64,000 bases of DNA from Paragonimus westermani (GCA_008508345.1 QNGE01000945.1:1-64000), one strand, 5' to 3'; counted from the first letter of the stretch, positions 33,425 through 45,403 are shown. A program made the numbers and translations. The notes: a model not told the origin generated them from the sequence alone.

Positions 33425-36400
33425 GTCCGCAGTTGTCGTTGCGACACTTCATGTCCCGAGAGAAAACGTGTTTTTTTGCTGTGATTATTTTCACTCCGTA
33501 GCTGGGGATGAATTCATTAGCCTAATGCAAATGTCTGGGAAATCTTGCTAACATTGCAGGGCCGTTTCTGAAAGTGAGGCAGTGATCGGTTTCCTGCTAG
33601 TGTACCGACTCGTTAAGTGCCGGGTTTCTTCGAACAGTTCCCATGTAGCCCTTCACACAGTTGCTTAGATCCAGCCGGCTCCCCTAATTCCTTGCTGGTC
33701 TGGTCTTTTACTGCGTACTGTTTACACCGTTTCGAGGTTAATTCAAGCATACGTTAAGTTGTGAACGATAGCTGGGGTCTGGGAACTACAGAGCATAAGA
33801 TACCGATTATATGCCTTAAGCTATCAGCTTGGGAGACCTTAGCTTGGCGATCTAATATCATCATAATAGTAAATTCAAATATAGGTGGTAGAGGTGGCTG
33901 CGGTCAGCTGTCTAATTCACATTCAAGATTGAGTGGAGTGCGTTGGATTCGTGCACTGAAATCCGTTTACGGTTTGGTAGTTTGCAAAATTTCAGCGGTC
34001 GTGCACCCAGTCGGTCCACCGTGTCACCGATTGCTTCGGTTGTTCGTGTTTTTCTGTTTATCGAGATTCACCTTAGGGAATAGCCGTGCTTACAACACTT
34101 GACTATTCTTTTCCACTTTCTGAAATATTAAGACTCGTTTTATTGTTCGTAACATAATCGCGCGTCCTTGTCTGTCGTTTTTCAGTTTTGTTAATGCGCT
34201 CTGGTCCGGCTGACAGCCGTGTGCACGAATGTCTATCCCGCTGTGCTGGACAATGGAACCCGTCTTGTGGATGCGTGAATACATCTTCCGTCAGCCATTC
34301 CTTAGTTAATGTTGGTTCCTTCCGTCCATTCATTTCAATCCATTTTTCCCAATTTGTTTGTTTCGCATCTGTATAGCACTATTTAAACGCGTCGGTGTCG
34401 GCTGTTGAAGGTTTCTTTTGTTATCGAATGTTGCAACTTTTTGTACAAATGTCCTCTATTTAAATTGTCGTTTCTGCCTATTTAATTCCGAGTTTCTCAT
34501 GTCGGCAGTGTATTGCTTCCTTGTCATTGCATCTTGGTTATGCCCTGTGATGCACCACTATGCACATTTCAGTTTTACCCATTTGTGATCAACCTGTGTA
34601 TGAGTTTGTTTATGCATTCGTTACCATTCTTTCCGCGAGTGGGAAAGCGGGCAACCAGTGGGTTGGATTTTGAATACACCGTGCATTCACAAATCATGTC
34701 AATAGTAGCTTCGCCGTCTACTAGTAGCACTTTCAAGCATCGGTCACCGTGGTTGCTTCTTTTTGTGTAGATTTAGGTTGTCCAGCTTCGCTGATCTTGT
34801 TTGCCACACTAAAGTTACGACATGGTTCAGATGTCGAAAACCCAACGAGTCTCATCCGGCATCTCAGCCGTGAATAGGCTCATAAACATGTCTGCTCCCA
34901 CTACTACCCATTGAGGTGAATCAACTAACGTCGAGAAAGCCAATGGTTGAAAGATGGCGAGTGCAGCTGGTTTGAAGGACGTTCTGTACGAGGACGGCTG
35001 ACGTTATTATTCTCGTATGCTCTGTAACCCAACGCGTTTGGTCAGTTCACGAACCCTATTCGCCCTTTGCACCTGCTGCATTGTAGCCTGAAGGACGTGC
35101 TGCGCGTACTCATTTTGCGATGGGTTCGGCTAATGTCGCCTCACCTGTTGGCTGACTGCAACAAGAAACATTCCATGTGATATGCTTGTTTGTCCTTTCG
35201 AAATAAACACTGGGCGGTGTTGGGGTTCAAAACATGACAACGGAACCAAATTTCGTGTTCGATAAGTTATGAGCAATGATGGTCCACGTCGAAGGTACAT
35301 GTTCGAGCCATAAGTCGACTTCTGGTGCACCATAACCGGATTGGATTCGAACACACTCGTAACGTACACAGCCAAACATACTCAACTCGGCACGCTGATT
35401 GTGTAAATGGTGGCAAACACTTATTGCGTTGTTTCCATTGGCCGACTTTTCACACACCCCGGTTACGGTTTCCTTATTTATTGTGTTAGCTTGATGATCA
35501 TGCATACAACACAATTCTTGCTTGATACTTTAGTTTTCTGCTGAACTGTATCCTTTGGTCGGAAAATAAGGAGGGGGAGTTTCCCCGTTTTTTGAAACGT
35601 GGTTTTTCAGTCAGAGGTGGGCGTGCATAATGGTGTGTTAACTGCTGCGGTCTGAACGACTGTGCTAGCTTTGTTCTGGAACAGGAAGTTGTTAGCAAAG
35701 ATTTTGAGAAGGGAAGGAGACACCGGTTGTCGATGTGTTGGGCTAGATTGTTGGTCCGATCGGATCCTTCGTTGTCATTCCGTTGGCGCATATAAGTTGG
35801 GTTACTCGCTGATCAACATAACTTGCGATCTTGAGAGTGTGCGCTTGATGCGAGTCTTGTGCACCTCAAGATTCACGCACTAATCTGTACTTCGATCCTA
35901 CTCGATTGGTGGTTCTTCCCCAATCAAAAGGGCTGCTCGCATGGCATCCGGTGTGGTGTATGCTTGAAAGCGTACATATTCGGGTTTTGTGGGCTCCATA
36001 GGAGGGCGTATGCCGTTGTACGGGTGGTTCGTCAGAAATGTGGACCGCCGTCGATCGATCGATTAATTTGCTGCAATATAGGAGGAAGGGTCAAGCAATT
36101 CTATCCGAAATTCATGTTGCCTCATGTTAAACCTCCGTACCTGGGATGCGACGACCTTCATTCATATAGTGACTAGGCCTTTTGTCAAAAGTAGGGCAAT
36201 GTGCCTTGGGGAAACTCGACGTGGGTGACGTGAATTCAGGTGATGCCCCCTCGAGCGAGTGGCCTGTGGATAAGACAGTTAGCTGGCGACCCAGGTGCTG
36301 GTTCGCAGTTCGCGTTGGCTTTTATGTGACAAATCAGACGTGGTCTGCGTGCATGATTATTGAAGCTCTTATGGCCATAGCGACAAGGTGGCCATAAGAC

Positions 36401-36551
36401 CGATCATTCGTTTAATGTATGGCTTGTAACTAGTTACGTCGTTTTGAACTTCGCGTGGACTATCTCGCCTGATGGGTCCAAACGAACAACTTGTCACGAG
36501 ACTGTGTGTGTTATGAAGAAAAGGCATTTCTCACTCCAAGTCCCTATGAGG
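33425..36551. other. Intergenic, no gene recognised
   Basis: Open frames of 60-113 codons on both strands (for example 33761-34102 + and 35227-35514 -) show no motif I recognise. On the - strand at about 35000-35120 a short helix-like segment is faintly reminiscent of the region after gypsy integrases, too weak to call. Confidence 0.4.
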
Positions 36552-36830
36552 TGGTGTTAATCCAGAAAGCGGACGACACAAATGTTGCTTTATTGGAGAG
36601 ACCGGTACACTATCTAAGCCTCTCAACGGACTAAGAACAAAAACACTCATTTACACACCGCACTCTTCTGAGGATGCTCCAGTCGCTTTGGACACCATGT
36701 TTCAGTTCCGTCATTCTGCTTTCCAGCGATCCTTCCCATATGTCTCCCGTATTTATCCCGCGATCATTTCGACTTGCGGCTACTGAATAGTGGTGTGAGT
36801 AGTATGGTGCGACCGTCTATCCTCACTACA
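36552..36830 (-). repeat. Ty3/gypsy element, 3' LTR
   Basis: Pairs with 40619-40898. On the - strand it begins TGTAGTGAGGATAG and ends near TTAACACCA. The 216 bp nearest the element body match the other LTR except for one substitution and one single-base indel; the outer 63 bp (36552-36614) differ at about 10 positions. Confidence 0.93.
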
Positions 36831-37160
36831 CTCCTCCCCCCGCAAAGATTGTTCCAGTCGTAACAAAAGGCGTTCAGGTTCCCTTCGTTCTCTCGACGAT
36901 CTGCGTGCTGGCCTCGGTGCTGTTGACACACCTGGTGGGCATTCTCTTCTGATCAGTTGGCTTCCGCGCACTCGATGTTGATTTTTCTCATTCTTTATCA
37001 GATACACTGGGCCACGACGTTCAACTACCACATATGGTCCCCTCCACTTTACCAGGAACTTCCTAGATCCGGGTCCTGTTGCCCCAGCGCTCCGCCGGTC
37101 CCGGTATTTAACCTTAGATCCAGGTTCAAACACAGTCCTCCGATCCGATAACCTCGCAGT
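36780..37160 (-). pseudogene. Gypsy integrase C-terminal domain
   Basis: After a frame change near 37150 the frame reads FEPGSKVKYRDRR, then SRKFLVKWRGPYVVVERRG and VYLIKNEKNQHRVRGSQL. This is the SH3-like DNA-binding domain that follows the integrase core in Ty3/gypsy. A hydrophilic arginine-rich tail continues into the LTR and stops at 36780. Confidence 0.85.
36831..36843 (-). other. Polypurine tract of the gypsy element
   Basis: On the - strand GCGGGGGGAGGAG directly precedes the 3' LTR start TGTAGTG, in the position used to prime plus-strand DNA synthesis. Confidence 0.85.
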
Positions 37161-37537
37161 TGATCGACTGGCAAGCGTGGTACGCGCCCATACATGAGCT
37201 CGAATGGCGACTTTTTCGTTGTCCCTTGTGGCGAACAGCGGTGGGCCGACAGAATCAACGGTAACGTTTCTTCCCAGCTTCCCCCTTTCGCAGCCAACCA
37301 TTCCTTGATTGTGCGGTTGTTCCTCTCCATCGATCCGTTTGATTGAGGATGGTATGGAGTTGTGCGTATTTTCTTGATTCCCAAACGCTCCAAACAGTTC
37401 CGAAACTCCTCACTTTCGAAGCAGGGACCTTGGTCAGTCACTATGCTTCGTGGTATTCTGTGGTCCGCTACGATGTGCTCCATCACTGCCCTGCACACCG
37501 TGCTTGCGTGCTGATCGGGTATCGCGGCTGCTTCGAT
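37150..37537 (-). pseudogene. Gypsy integrase catalytic core, C-terminal part
   Basis: Follows the TGA at 37540-37538 in the same frame. It contains SIVTDQGPCFES (second catalytic Asp) and TPYHPQSNGSMERNNRTIKE (catalytic Glu), then LPLILSAHRCSPQGTTKKSP and FELMYGR, the usual end of the core. The first catalytic Asp (WSVDVMGPF) lies upstream of the stop. Confidence 0.92.
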
Positions 37538-38197
37538 TCACCTTGTGAAGTGTCCGGTCATGACTACGATATATTGATTTCCGGACGTCGTTGCTGGAAA
37601 GGGGCCCATCACATCCACCGACCACAGTTCTCCAATTTTACTGACCGGAATTGGTTGTGTGGGATACTCACTGGAGTGGTTAGTGCTCTTCAGTAACTGA
37701 CATTGCTGGCACGCCCGCACATGGTTGTTAACATCATTCTTCATTCCCAGCCAGTATGCTCTTTGTTTCAGCATTTCATAAGTTCGATGACAACCCGTAT
37801 GAGCCAGCTGATGACATTCTTTCACAATTGTCGCCCTCAATTCCGCCGGTATGACCGGGACGTTTATTCCCTCTCGCAATTGGCGCATCAAAATTCCGGC
37901 ACTATTCAGCCGCAAACCGGACCAGTGCATTCTGAAAGGTTTCAAGTCCGGATTCACTTCGTCTTCTGGCGGTTGTCCTCCCAACAAGAGTCGGTCAATC
38001 ACCACCCGGATCACCGTACCCCTCTGTGCTGCTTGTAGCTTTCCGGGGTCACTCTCCAGTTCAATACTGTTAACTCCGATCACGTCCTTGTGGACCTCAT
38101 CCAGGTGTTGCGTTCGGGAAAGCAAATCGGGCACACAGTTCTCCTTTGCGGCTACATGGCGAATTTTGAAGTCGTACTCCTGTAGTCGTAACGCTCA
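37538..38197 (-). pseudogene. Gypsy RNase H end, integrase zinc domain and start of core
   Basis: Begins after the TGA at 38197-38195. It encodes ALRLQEYDFKIRHVAAKEN and PDLLSR (end of RNase H and linker), then the integrase zinc-binding HHCC domain: ECHQLAHTGCHRTYEML, with CQQCQLL about 30 residues on. WSVDVMGPFPA then begins the core. It stops at a TGA where related elements have Trp after FTR. Confidence 0.92.
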
Positions 38198-38437
38198 ACG
38201 AGCCAGCCTTCCTCGGGGGTCCTTCGCCGATTTAATCCACTCCAGCGGTTTGTGGTCGGTCTCCACATGGAAACGTCGGCCGAACAAGTACGGCCTCCAT
38301 TTTTCCAAGGCCCACACGATTGTCAAACACTCCTTCTCTGCCGTTGAATAGTTTTGTTCAGCGGGACTCAGTACCCGACTGGCGTATTCCACAACACCGT
38401 CCTCCTGCTTCAGTACCGCTCCAATTCCTACATCACG
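38195..38437 (-). pseudogene. Gypsy RNase H domain
   Basis: Reads [13 protein letters not shown], then [19 protein letters not shown], then [15 protein letters not shown] and [11 protein letters not shown], the usual Ty3/gypsy RNase H blocks with Glu and Asp catalytic positions. The first block (VVATDA) is in the frame of the preceding gag-pol, so a frame change falls just before DVGIG. The frame ends at TGA 38197-38195, where Trp is usual. Confidence 0.92.
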
Positions 38438-38558
38438 CATCCGTTGCGACAACGAAGCTCTCTCCAGTCACCCGCAATTTCAGGGTCAGCTGTCCTTCCT
38501 TCATCAACCGTTGGATCTCGACGAACGCTTGGTTGGCTTTTTGTGACCAATGAAATTG

Positions 38559-40592
38559 TCAATCCTTCCTCAGAATTTCGTACAAAGGACTCGCGAGGTC
38601 ATGGAAGTTTTTGATAAAGCGACTGTAGAACCCAACGCGACTGAGAAACTGTCTCAGCGTCCTCTTCGAAGTTGGCACCGGAATAGTCTTGATTGTCAGC
38701 AGTTTCTCGGGCAGTGGCTGGACCTCCTCCTGACCGACCTTGTGACCGAGAAGTACTACCGATTGTTTCGCCAGCTGAGACTTTGAACTACTGATCTGTA
38801 GGCCGGCTTTCTCAATATTCTGCGGCACTGCTGAAACGTGTACTGTATGCTCTACCTCAATTTTGCCGTGATTGACGATATCGTCTCCATAGACAACAGC
38901 GTTGCTCAATCCGTCCAACACCTTCAGCATCAGTCGTCTGAACGTGAAGGGGGCGCCTGGGAGTCCGAACGGCATCCGCTTGAAGCGATATTGGTTTTCG
39001 CCCACTGTGAACGCTGTTTTATCTCGGTCCGATTGTTTGATCGGGACCTGCCAATATCCGGACCGGAAGTCCAGCTCTGTAAACACCCTGGCGTCCTGCA
39101 GCTTGTCCAAGATCTCCATCACCGACAGGACCGCTACCACTTTATTGATCGTTATCTCGTTCAGCCGCCTGAAATCGACACAGAATCGAAATTTACCGTT
39201 AGGCTTCTTTACCAACAAGACAGAAGAGTTGAACGGGCTATCGACCTCCTCGATGATTTCCTCCTTCAGCATTTCCTTCACTTGTCGTTCAAATTCCTGC
39301 TGCAAGTGCACTAGAATTCTTAGGGGTCCGAATGGCCGAAATTGCTTCGATTCGATGGGGATTTTGTGTTCAACCCAGTCACAATAGCCATACGGGTCCT
39401 GAAACTTGCGTATCGTTTCGTTCAGCAATTGATTGTCACAAGTTGACATTGCCCTGGGCACCTTCACTTCAATTTGTCCAAGCTGGGTTCTGCGCTTTCT
39501 CACCAGTGGAACCACGCCATACTTCGTTACCAGTTTATCATGCTTCAAATCAATCACGGCCTCAACGTGGTCAAGAAAATCCGCCCCCAAGATAGTCTGG
39601 CGTGCGTCGGGGCCAATGACGAACGGTTGTTTGACTGCATGACCATCGATTCGAACACCGTATTCTGCCAGACCATCTGCTTCCAGAGTAAACCCACCGA
39701 CCGTTCGGACTACCATCGCACACGGCCGCACAATCTTTCCTGGTCTCGACCCAATCAACGAAATCGCGGCCCCAGTGTCGATCAAACAGTACTCCAATTT
39801 ACCATTGACTTCTAACCTAGCCTGAACTGCTGTCTTATCAACCGCCCCTATTACCGTATCCCCCTTCCCGAATAAAGAGCAATCGACGAAACGTTTATTA
39901 GGGTACGACCTTTTCTTACCGAGTGGGGAAAATCTTCGCCAGTGTCCACGCCTTCCGCATCCGTAACAAATCTCGCCACGGCTTTCCTCCTTTTTCACAT
40001 CCAACGCCGCCACTTCTTCAGTCAACTTTTCCACCGCGCTTCGAAGATCATTCTGTTCACTCGGTCCGCTTGCCTCGTTGACTGTCGCGGCATTTTCTGC
40101 TAGCAATTGTCGAGCTGTATCGGCCAACTGTTCCAGCGTCATGGGCTGTGTGATGAGAGCAACTCTGAGCTGATCCCGGACTGTTGGTGGCACTCCGTCC
40201 AAGAACTGTACCGTCAGCGGGCGTTGTTCTGAGTCTTGGTCCAAATGTGGCAGGGCTCTTGGCAACGCTGCCCGTAGGGACATGGCGTAGACCAGAGCGT
40301 CGCCTCCTGGCCCAAGTCGGGCGCCCTTGAACCGCCTCGTTGCCTCCTGGCAGTCGGCGGGGGTGTCGAACCCGTCGATCAGCGCCTCCTTCGCGACGGC
40401 CCACTCCAGCTCCGCGAGGCCCCTTCGCGCTGCATCCAGCACCGCCTTCACCCTGCCCTTGAACAGCATCCGCAGGGCCGCCAGCTTCGCCCGGTCCGCC
40501 TTCACTCCGACCGCTTCCACCACGTCCTCGGAATCCTCCAGGAAACTCCTAACATCCCCATCCTCAAACGGCTGTGGCCACGGGATCTTCAT
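38559..40592 (-). pseudogene. Gypsy gag-protease-reverse transcriptase frame (677 codons)
   Basis: A single long frame starting at ATG 40592, 13 bp from the primer site. Gag occupies about residues 1-240, with a zinc knuckle C209-x2-C212-x4-H217-x4 whose fourth ligand is Ser222 in place of Cys. Protease: LIDTGAAISLIG, active site at 272-275, and ILGADFL at 335-341. Reverse transcriptase occupies about 430-650: RFCVDFRRLNEIT, FTELDFRSGYWQ (first catalytic Asp near 508), FKRMPFGLPGAP, and VVYGDDIV with the catalytic Asp pair at 570-571. YGDD replaces the more usual Y(I/L)DD. The frame stops at TGA 38561-38559 inside the connection to RNase H. The gag part is distinctly GC-rich compared with flanking DNA. 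Confidence 0.95.
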
Positions 40593-40604
40593 CCTTTTAT
40601 CCTG

Positions 40605-40616
40605 GTCACGGCACCA
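40605..40616 (-). other. Primer-binding site, tRNA-His type
   Basis: On the - strand, just inside the 5' LTR, the sequence TGGTGCCGTGAC is complementary over 12 nt to the 3' end of animal tRNA-His including CCA. The next base departs. The tRNA identity is from recalled tRNA-His sequence. Confidence 0.7.
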
Positions 40617-40618
40617 AT

Positions 40619-40898
40619 TGTTGTGAATCTAGAAGGCGGACGATACAAAGGTTGTTTTATTGGCGAAACCAGTACACTATCTAAGCCTCTCAACGGGACT
40701 AAGAACAAAAACACTCATTTACACACCGCACTCTTCTGAGGATGCTCCAGTCGCTTTGGACACCATGTCTCAGTTCCGTCATTCTGCTTTCCAGCGATCC
40801 TTCCCATATGTCTCCCGTATTTATCCCGCGATCATTTCGACTTGCGGCTACTGAATAGTGGTGTGAGTAGTATGGTGCGACCGTCTATCCTCACTACA
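40619..40898 (-). repeat. Ty3/gypsy element, 5' LTR
   Basis: 280 bp. On the - strand begins TGTAGTGAGG and ends TTCACAACA, so it has TGT...ACA ends. It matches the 3' LTR as described there. Confidence 0.93.
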
Positions 40899-41683
40899 GT
40901 TGTACGAGTCCTATCCAGTTGATGAAAGGTCGGGTATATGAATGAAGCGGAGTTTGACAGCATTTATAATGCTCTTTCTTCAGGGTTGGCTAACACACCT
41001 ATTCGAACCCAATCTTGTGCCGCGGTCAGCATCTGACTTCCGGACCCTTTCTTTTTGCACTGATCTTTGGCCTCCCACTAGTCTGTCGTTATAGTGGATG
41101 AACGCACATGTTGCTTGCGTCATTTGATTGCTTACAGAGTCACAAAATGGTTCCTTAATGTCAACAAAATTCGGTGGATTAATTTGTAATTTGTTCACAC
41201 ATCCATGATGTACGTGGGTCGTTTTGGCTGGTCATGTTGCGCTGATAGCTGTCACTGTCGCCCACAGTATCGACAATCACTTTGGCAAACCTCAGTGATG
41301 ATACATTTTTTGGTTCCGGCGAGCCGGTGCTATTGGCTGATGTGACGTTAAGCGTCAGTCAAAGTTCCCATTCAATTTGAACAAGTTCTAAAGTGTAAAC
41401 TGCGATACGTAAGGTAACTCTTATTGTGAATCAACAACACGAATGGCATAGGGATTGCTTATTCGGAACACCTACCCAAGAGGCATATGCCACAACACCA
41501 CCTCGAGCACAAACATACTTTGCCATAAAAATAGTTTTGAGAGCCTACGTTTTCCAGTGCCAAGTTCATGCATAGAAAATAATATCACGCTGGAGTGCAC
41601 TGCACTGCTCATTTTTTCTTTTCCTCCCTGGTTGCTGCAATATCTAAATACGTGCTTGCGCCAGACTACTAACGAGTAGTTTT
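40899..41683. other. Intergenic, no gene recognised
   Basis: No convincing coding sequence. A short basic open frame (41198-40980, -) has no recognisable motif. Confidence 0.4.
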
Positions 41684-41955
41684 GCTACTAGGACTTAGGG
41701 ATTTCGAATAGCCCTAGAAATCGTACTTGAATTAGAACCTCCCACGCAAGGATTAATTAGAACACCTGGTACTGGTAGCGGTGGGCAGTTGTTCATGAGT
41801 TGATAAGCCGAATTTATGGATGTACAACAGTTTTAGGGAGATGACAGTCTGTCATTGGCTGATCGTTTTAGTATATGTAGTCACAAACTGTATGTTGATT
41901 AGTGCAATATGGAACAAACAAAATGACGAATACCGGGAGATAAAACTGGGACGGT
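41684..41955 (+). repeat. Dispersed repeat B, copy 2
   Basis: Aligns with 5095-5365 (see that entry). The best block is CAGTCTGTCATTGGCTGAT; the shared reading is TVCHWLIVL. Confidence 0.65.
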
Positions 41956-44900
41956 TTGTCCAATCCCGATGTTATATCTTGAATACGACATTTGGATTGG
42001 CCGCTTATCAGATCTGTTGTGTCGGGGTTCGGATAAGCGATGAATCGAGTAGATTTGCACCCCAGGAGTATAGTGTGCTCGTTCATCCTCAGTACACGTG
42101 TGCAGTATTTATGTGCCGTAGTTTCTTCTGTGGCTATCAGAGGAAAAGTTAGGCAAGTATTAATTGCTCATTCATACTGTTCTCTAAGCGGCTAGCTGGT
42201 TGTCGTTTAATCGTGCGTCCGCACACTGAATAAATCGATCAATGGACCTTGTACATTACACTGTTATATCAAAACTAACTCATCAACTTATGCGGGGACC
42301 AAGTGAACGTTTGGTAATCAAGTTTGTTTGTCTTACCGGAGAATGCGCTAAAACTTTAGGGGTTACTTTGGAGCGTGCACTCAGAATTCAGCAGTGAACG
42401 CATTCATTTGACTCACTGTATGGCTTAGCCTCTGTTATAACGGTGTAGTAAGCTAACCAAACCTGTCACGGTACTTATGACGAGAGTTATCATCCACCCT
42501 GTTTTAAGAGCAAATTGTTTATGAGCTAACTACGGACAGTTTCTATTGCATTTACAAATGTTTTACTGGCGAAAATGGTGATCAGATTTCAAAGCAGCAG
42601 AAAATGCTTCTGAAATGATGTCGATAACGGAACTTAAGGTTTTCAGGAGGATTCGGTAGGCGACCCTAACCCACGGTGGAAGAAAACCAATACGAACACT
42701 TTGTTGATTCAGCAACAGAGTTCCTATCTATAAAACCTTATTTGTATCAGCGATATAATGTGAACGAATCCGATACAGGGGCTATTAACGGTAGAAGTAC
42801 GTTTCAGTCGAATCTAGAACAACAAGTGTTTGTCATGTTGGATGGTAGCCCCAGTACCAATTCGTCTGAGACTGTAAATGGCTGCTAATGTCTGGTAAGC
42901 CGCCTCAGTTGATAGTCATATGTATTGTCAGTTTGGCTACCTCTGAAGGATTATGACGTCACACCAACTGTTTTGTATTTCAAATGGCTCGCTCGAAGTT
43001 GCACAACTGGGCGGCCGAAATGACAAACGCATTGAAGCAATCATGAGGGACTTTGGGTTTCTGAACACTTTAACCTACTGTCAATAGAAAACCCAATGTA
43101 TCTTCTTCGTGGAGCGAATCGCCAAAAATATATCACAGTAGATGTTTGCAATGTGCTGGATACATGTTCATTTTTGTTGCAGCTATTTGTGCAATTTTCT
43201 GAGTATAGTTTTTACTCCACAGAGATTTTTCAGGTTGTCTATTAAGAATTACCCGCTTGTTGCAGAAAATGGTTGCTGCTGGATTGACATTAAAGAAGAT
43301 ATTGCTATAAGGTGGGTGCACAAAAGTTTGTCAAGTGGTGTATAGTATTTTGACGGGTTGCAAAGATAACAGATCACTACAAAATGGATTTCACTAACCA
43401 TTCGGCAGAATAGATAAGCGAGCGTCTTACACTAGATCAGACGGTAGGGACGCCAAAGTCGTTTAGATGACCGCGTTGTGGTGATGGAACTTTGGACCTG
43501 CGATTATTCAGAAACTATACTTTGCACCGTTTGCAAATTCACATTGTCAGAATAAAGGTAAACTGACCGTTTGGCAGACGCGGAGGTTCTAAATTGGGAA
43601 CAAATCGTTACCGATTGGTTCCAAATCTGAGCCTATCAAAAAGCGTAATGATCGGTGAAGTCAAAGGGGGTTATTTTGATGTGCTTCGAGTAAACACAAG
43701 CCCCTAGTGCGGATGGACGTGGTTGTCTTCAGTCATCTTTCTGGTTGTAAATGTAAGAAATTTGGTTCTACGAACTCACGGCGTGTGGTTTACATCAAGT
43801 CGGAAATGTTGACACAGCGTGCGTGACATTCTATATATACTGGCTGATGAGCAGCTGGGGATTCAGAATCCTGTAAGTTGAAAGTCCGCCTAGTTGTCCG
43901 TAGATTTAGTGACAACATAAAAATGCCAGATGACTGACTTGAAAAAGTGGCAGCCATCCTGTTTCACTTTTCGCAAGGCGGCCTTTCATTCAGACCACAT
44001 TGTTCCGTTGATCTATTCACAAACTAAACGTAAACGTTCACCAGGATACTTGATGAGTAGAGCTCATGCTGCCACACCATCCTGAAAGAAGACATAGTGT
44101 TCTGCTAATTAACTTCAACTGAAAATCCCCTGAGCAGGATTTTTGATGTAGGCTGTACTTGCCATTTCCGTGAGACTGTTATGTTTTAGTCATTGTCTAC
44201 CAGCATGTTCATCAGCATATATGATCAATCATCTCCAGCTGTTACCTAAAAGTAGCTTCTGTACAGTCACCGATCGAAACGGCAGGCAAGAAATGCCAAC
44301 ATAGACTGTATACGTAATGATACAATCGAATGAACGATCGCACTATACTACTCACATTAATACTCAGTAGTGAGGCATGAACATGTGTTTGGATAGTAAA
44401 GTAACCAAGGGGAAATACAAAAAGAAACACTAGAGCGCAGTGTTGAACGCAATGGTTCTCTTCACGTGGGGGAACTAGAAACTGACAACCGCTGCAGCCG
44501 TGACATCATGGGATCGATGCCATCTGCAAATGAGTGGGTTTGTGTGGAAGTGCATACCGATGCGTTGGTTTTCAAAATCAACCGTCCTCACGCCATCTGC
44601 ATTTCTGGTTCACACCAGTAGTAGTTGAAGCTGACTAGTGGCTTAACCAGACGCAACGTCAAGCGAATAAACAAAGCCAAGCAGACTTGCTAATGGCCAT
44701 GCGTTGTAGCAATCAAATTCAGAAACCATCACCGTGCGACCACTTAACATGCGGGAAACGACAATCAAGCCCGACGAAAATATTGGATGGCAATTCAACA
44801 CAACGCACTTATGAAAAATATTATGTCATATAGTGAAATCAAGAAAACCTATCGACTGATTAAGCTAGACAAAAGAGCTGATGAACAGTTTCGACTGTTC

Positions 44901-45397
44901 TTTAGAACTATAGCTCCGTTTTGCACTACGATAGGTTTGGACTTATAACTCAGTATTGATTTCGACTTCGCAGAAGGTCGTATAGCGGTAAAAACTACAT
45001 TTCTAAAGTCTAGCTTACATTGACCACGCACACGCACTTTATAAGCAAATAACCAACGGGTAAGTAAATGTAAGGAGGATCCGAAAGTTCGTTTCTCCTC
45101 CACTTTTACTGTCCAATCTCTGGTTGTCGTTGCTTCACAGACAACTCAGTCGCACAGCAACAACACTCACGCCATTCAGTCTTACTAACTACGTTTTCTT
45201 GTCAGGAAAGCCCCCAAATTGAACAGCGAACTCTCTATCTGCTGTGGTTAGTCCATTGATAGTTCTCATTTCGTTGACTACCGCTAAGACCTCAAGATTG
45301 CCTGCAAAACAGAAATTGTTGTACTTGCTATGAAAGCGCAGACTAACAAACAGCTCGTCTATTTACAATAAAATAAGGAAATTTTGTTGGCCAGTTG
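41956..45397. other. Intergenic, no gene recognised
   Basis: Short open frames only, for example 42676-42888 (+), which is acidic and Asn/Ser-rich with no known motif. A possible but unsupported exon lies at 45293-45181 (-): it has a good acceptor (TTTTGCAG), but the LRR gene already ends upstream at a stop with its own polyadenylation signal. Confidence 0.4.
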
Positions 45398-45403
45398 TTT
45401 ATT
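45398..45403 (-). terminator. Polyadenylation signal of the LRR gene
   Basis: AATAAA on the - strand, 50 bp downstream of the LRR stop codon. Confidence 0.65.

Larger units (their letters stand above)
36552..40898 (-). mobile_element. Ty3/gypsy LTR retrotransposon, structurally complete but inactivated
   Basis: A 4.35-kb element with two LTRs of about 280 bp, a tRNA-His-type primer-binding site, a single fused gag-pol frame and a polypurine tract. Gene order is gag, protease, reverse transcriptase, RNase H, integrase, which places it in Ty3/gypsy rather than copia. Inactivation: TGA stops at 38561-38559, 38197-38195 and 37540-37538, frame changes near 38437 and near 37150, and loss of the last zinc-knuckle cysteine in gag. 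No envelope gene. The 5-bp flanks (left ATGAGG side, right GTTGT) do not match, so no target-site duplication is visible. It lies between the convergent TFIIS and LRR genes. Confidence 0.95.

Noticed and set aside
35000..35514. Third gypsy integrase fragment on the - strand
   Set aside because: Only a faint helix-like resemblance; no catalytic or zinc motif found.
45181..45293. Extra terminal exon of the LRR gene (- strand, good TTTTGCAG acceptor)
   Set aside because: No donor in the preceding exon fits its open phase, and the upstream exon already has a stop with AATAAA 50 bp on.
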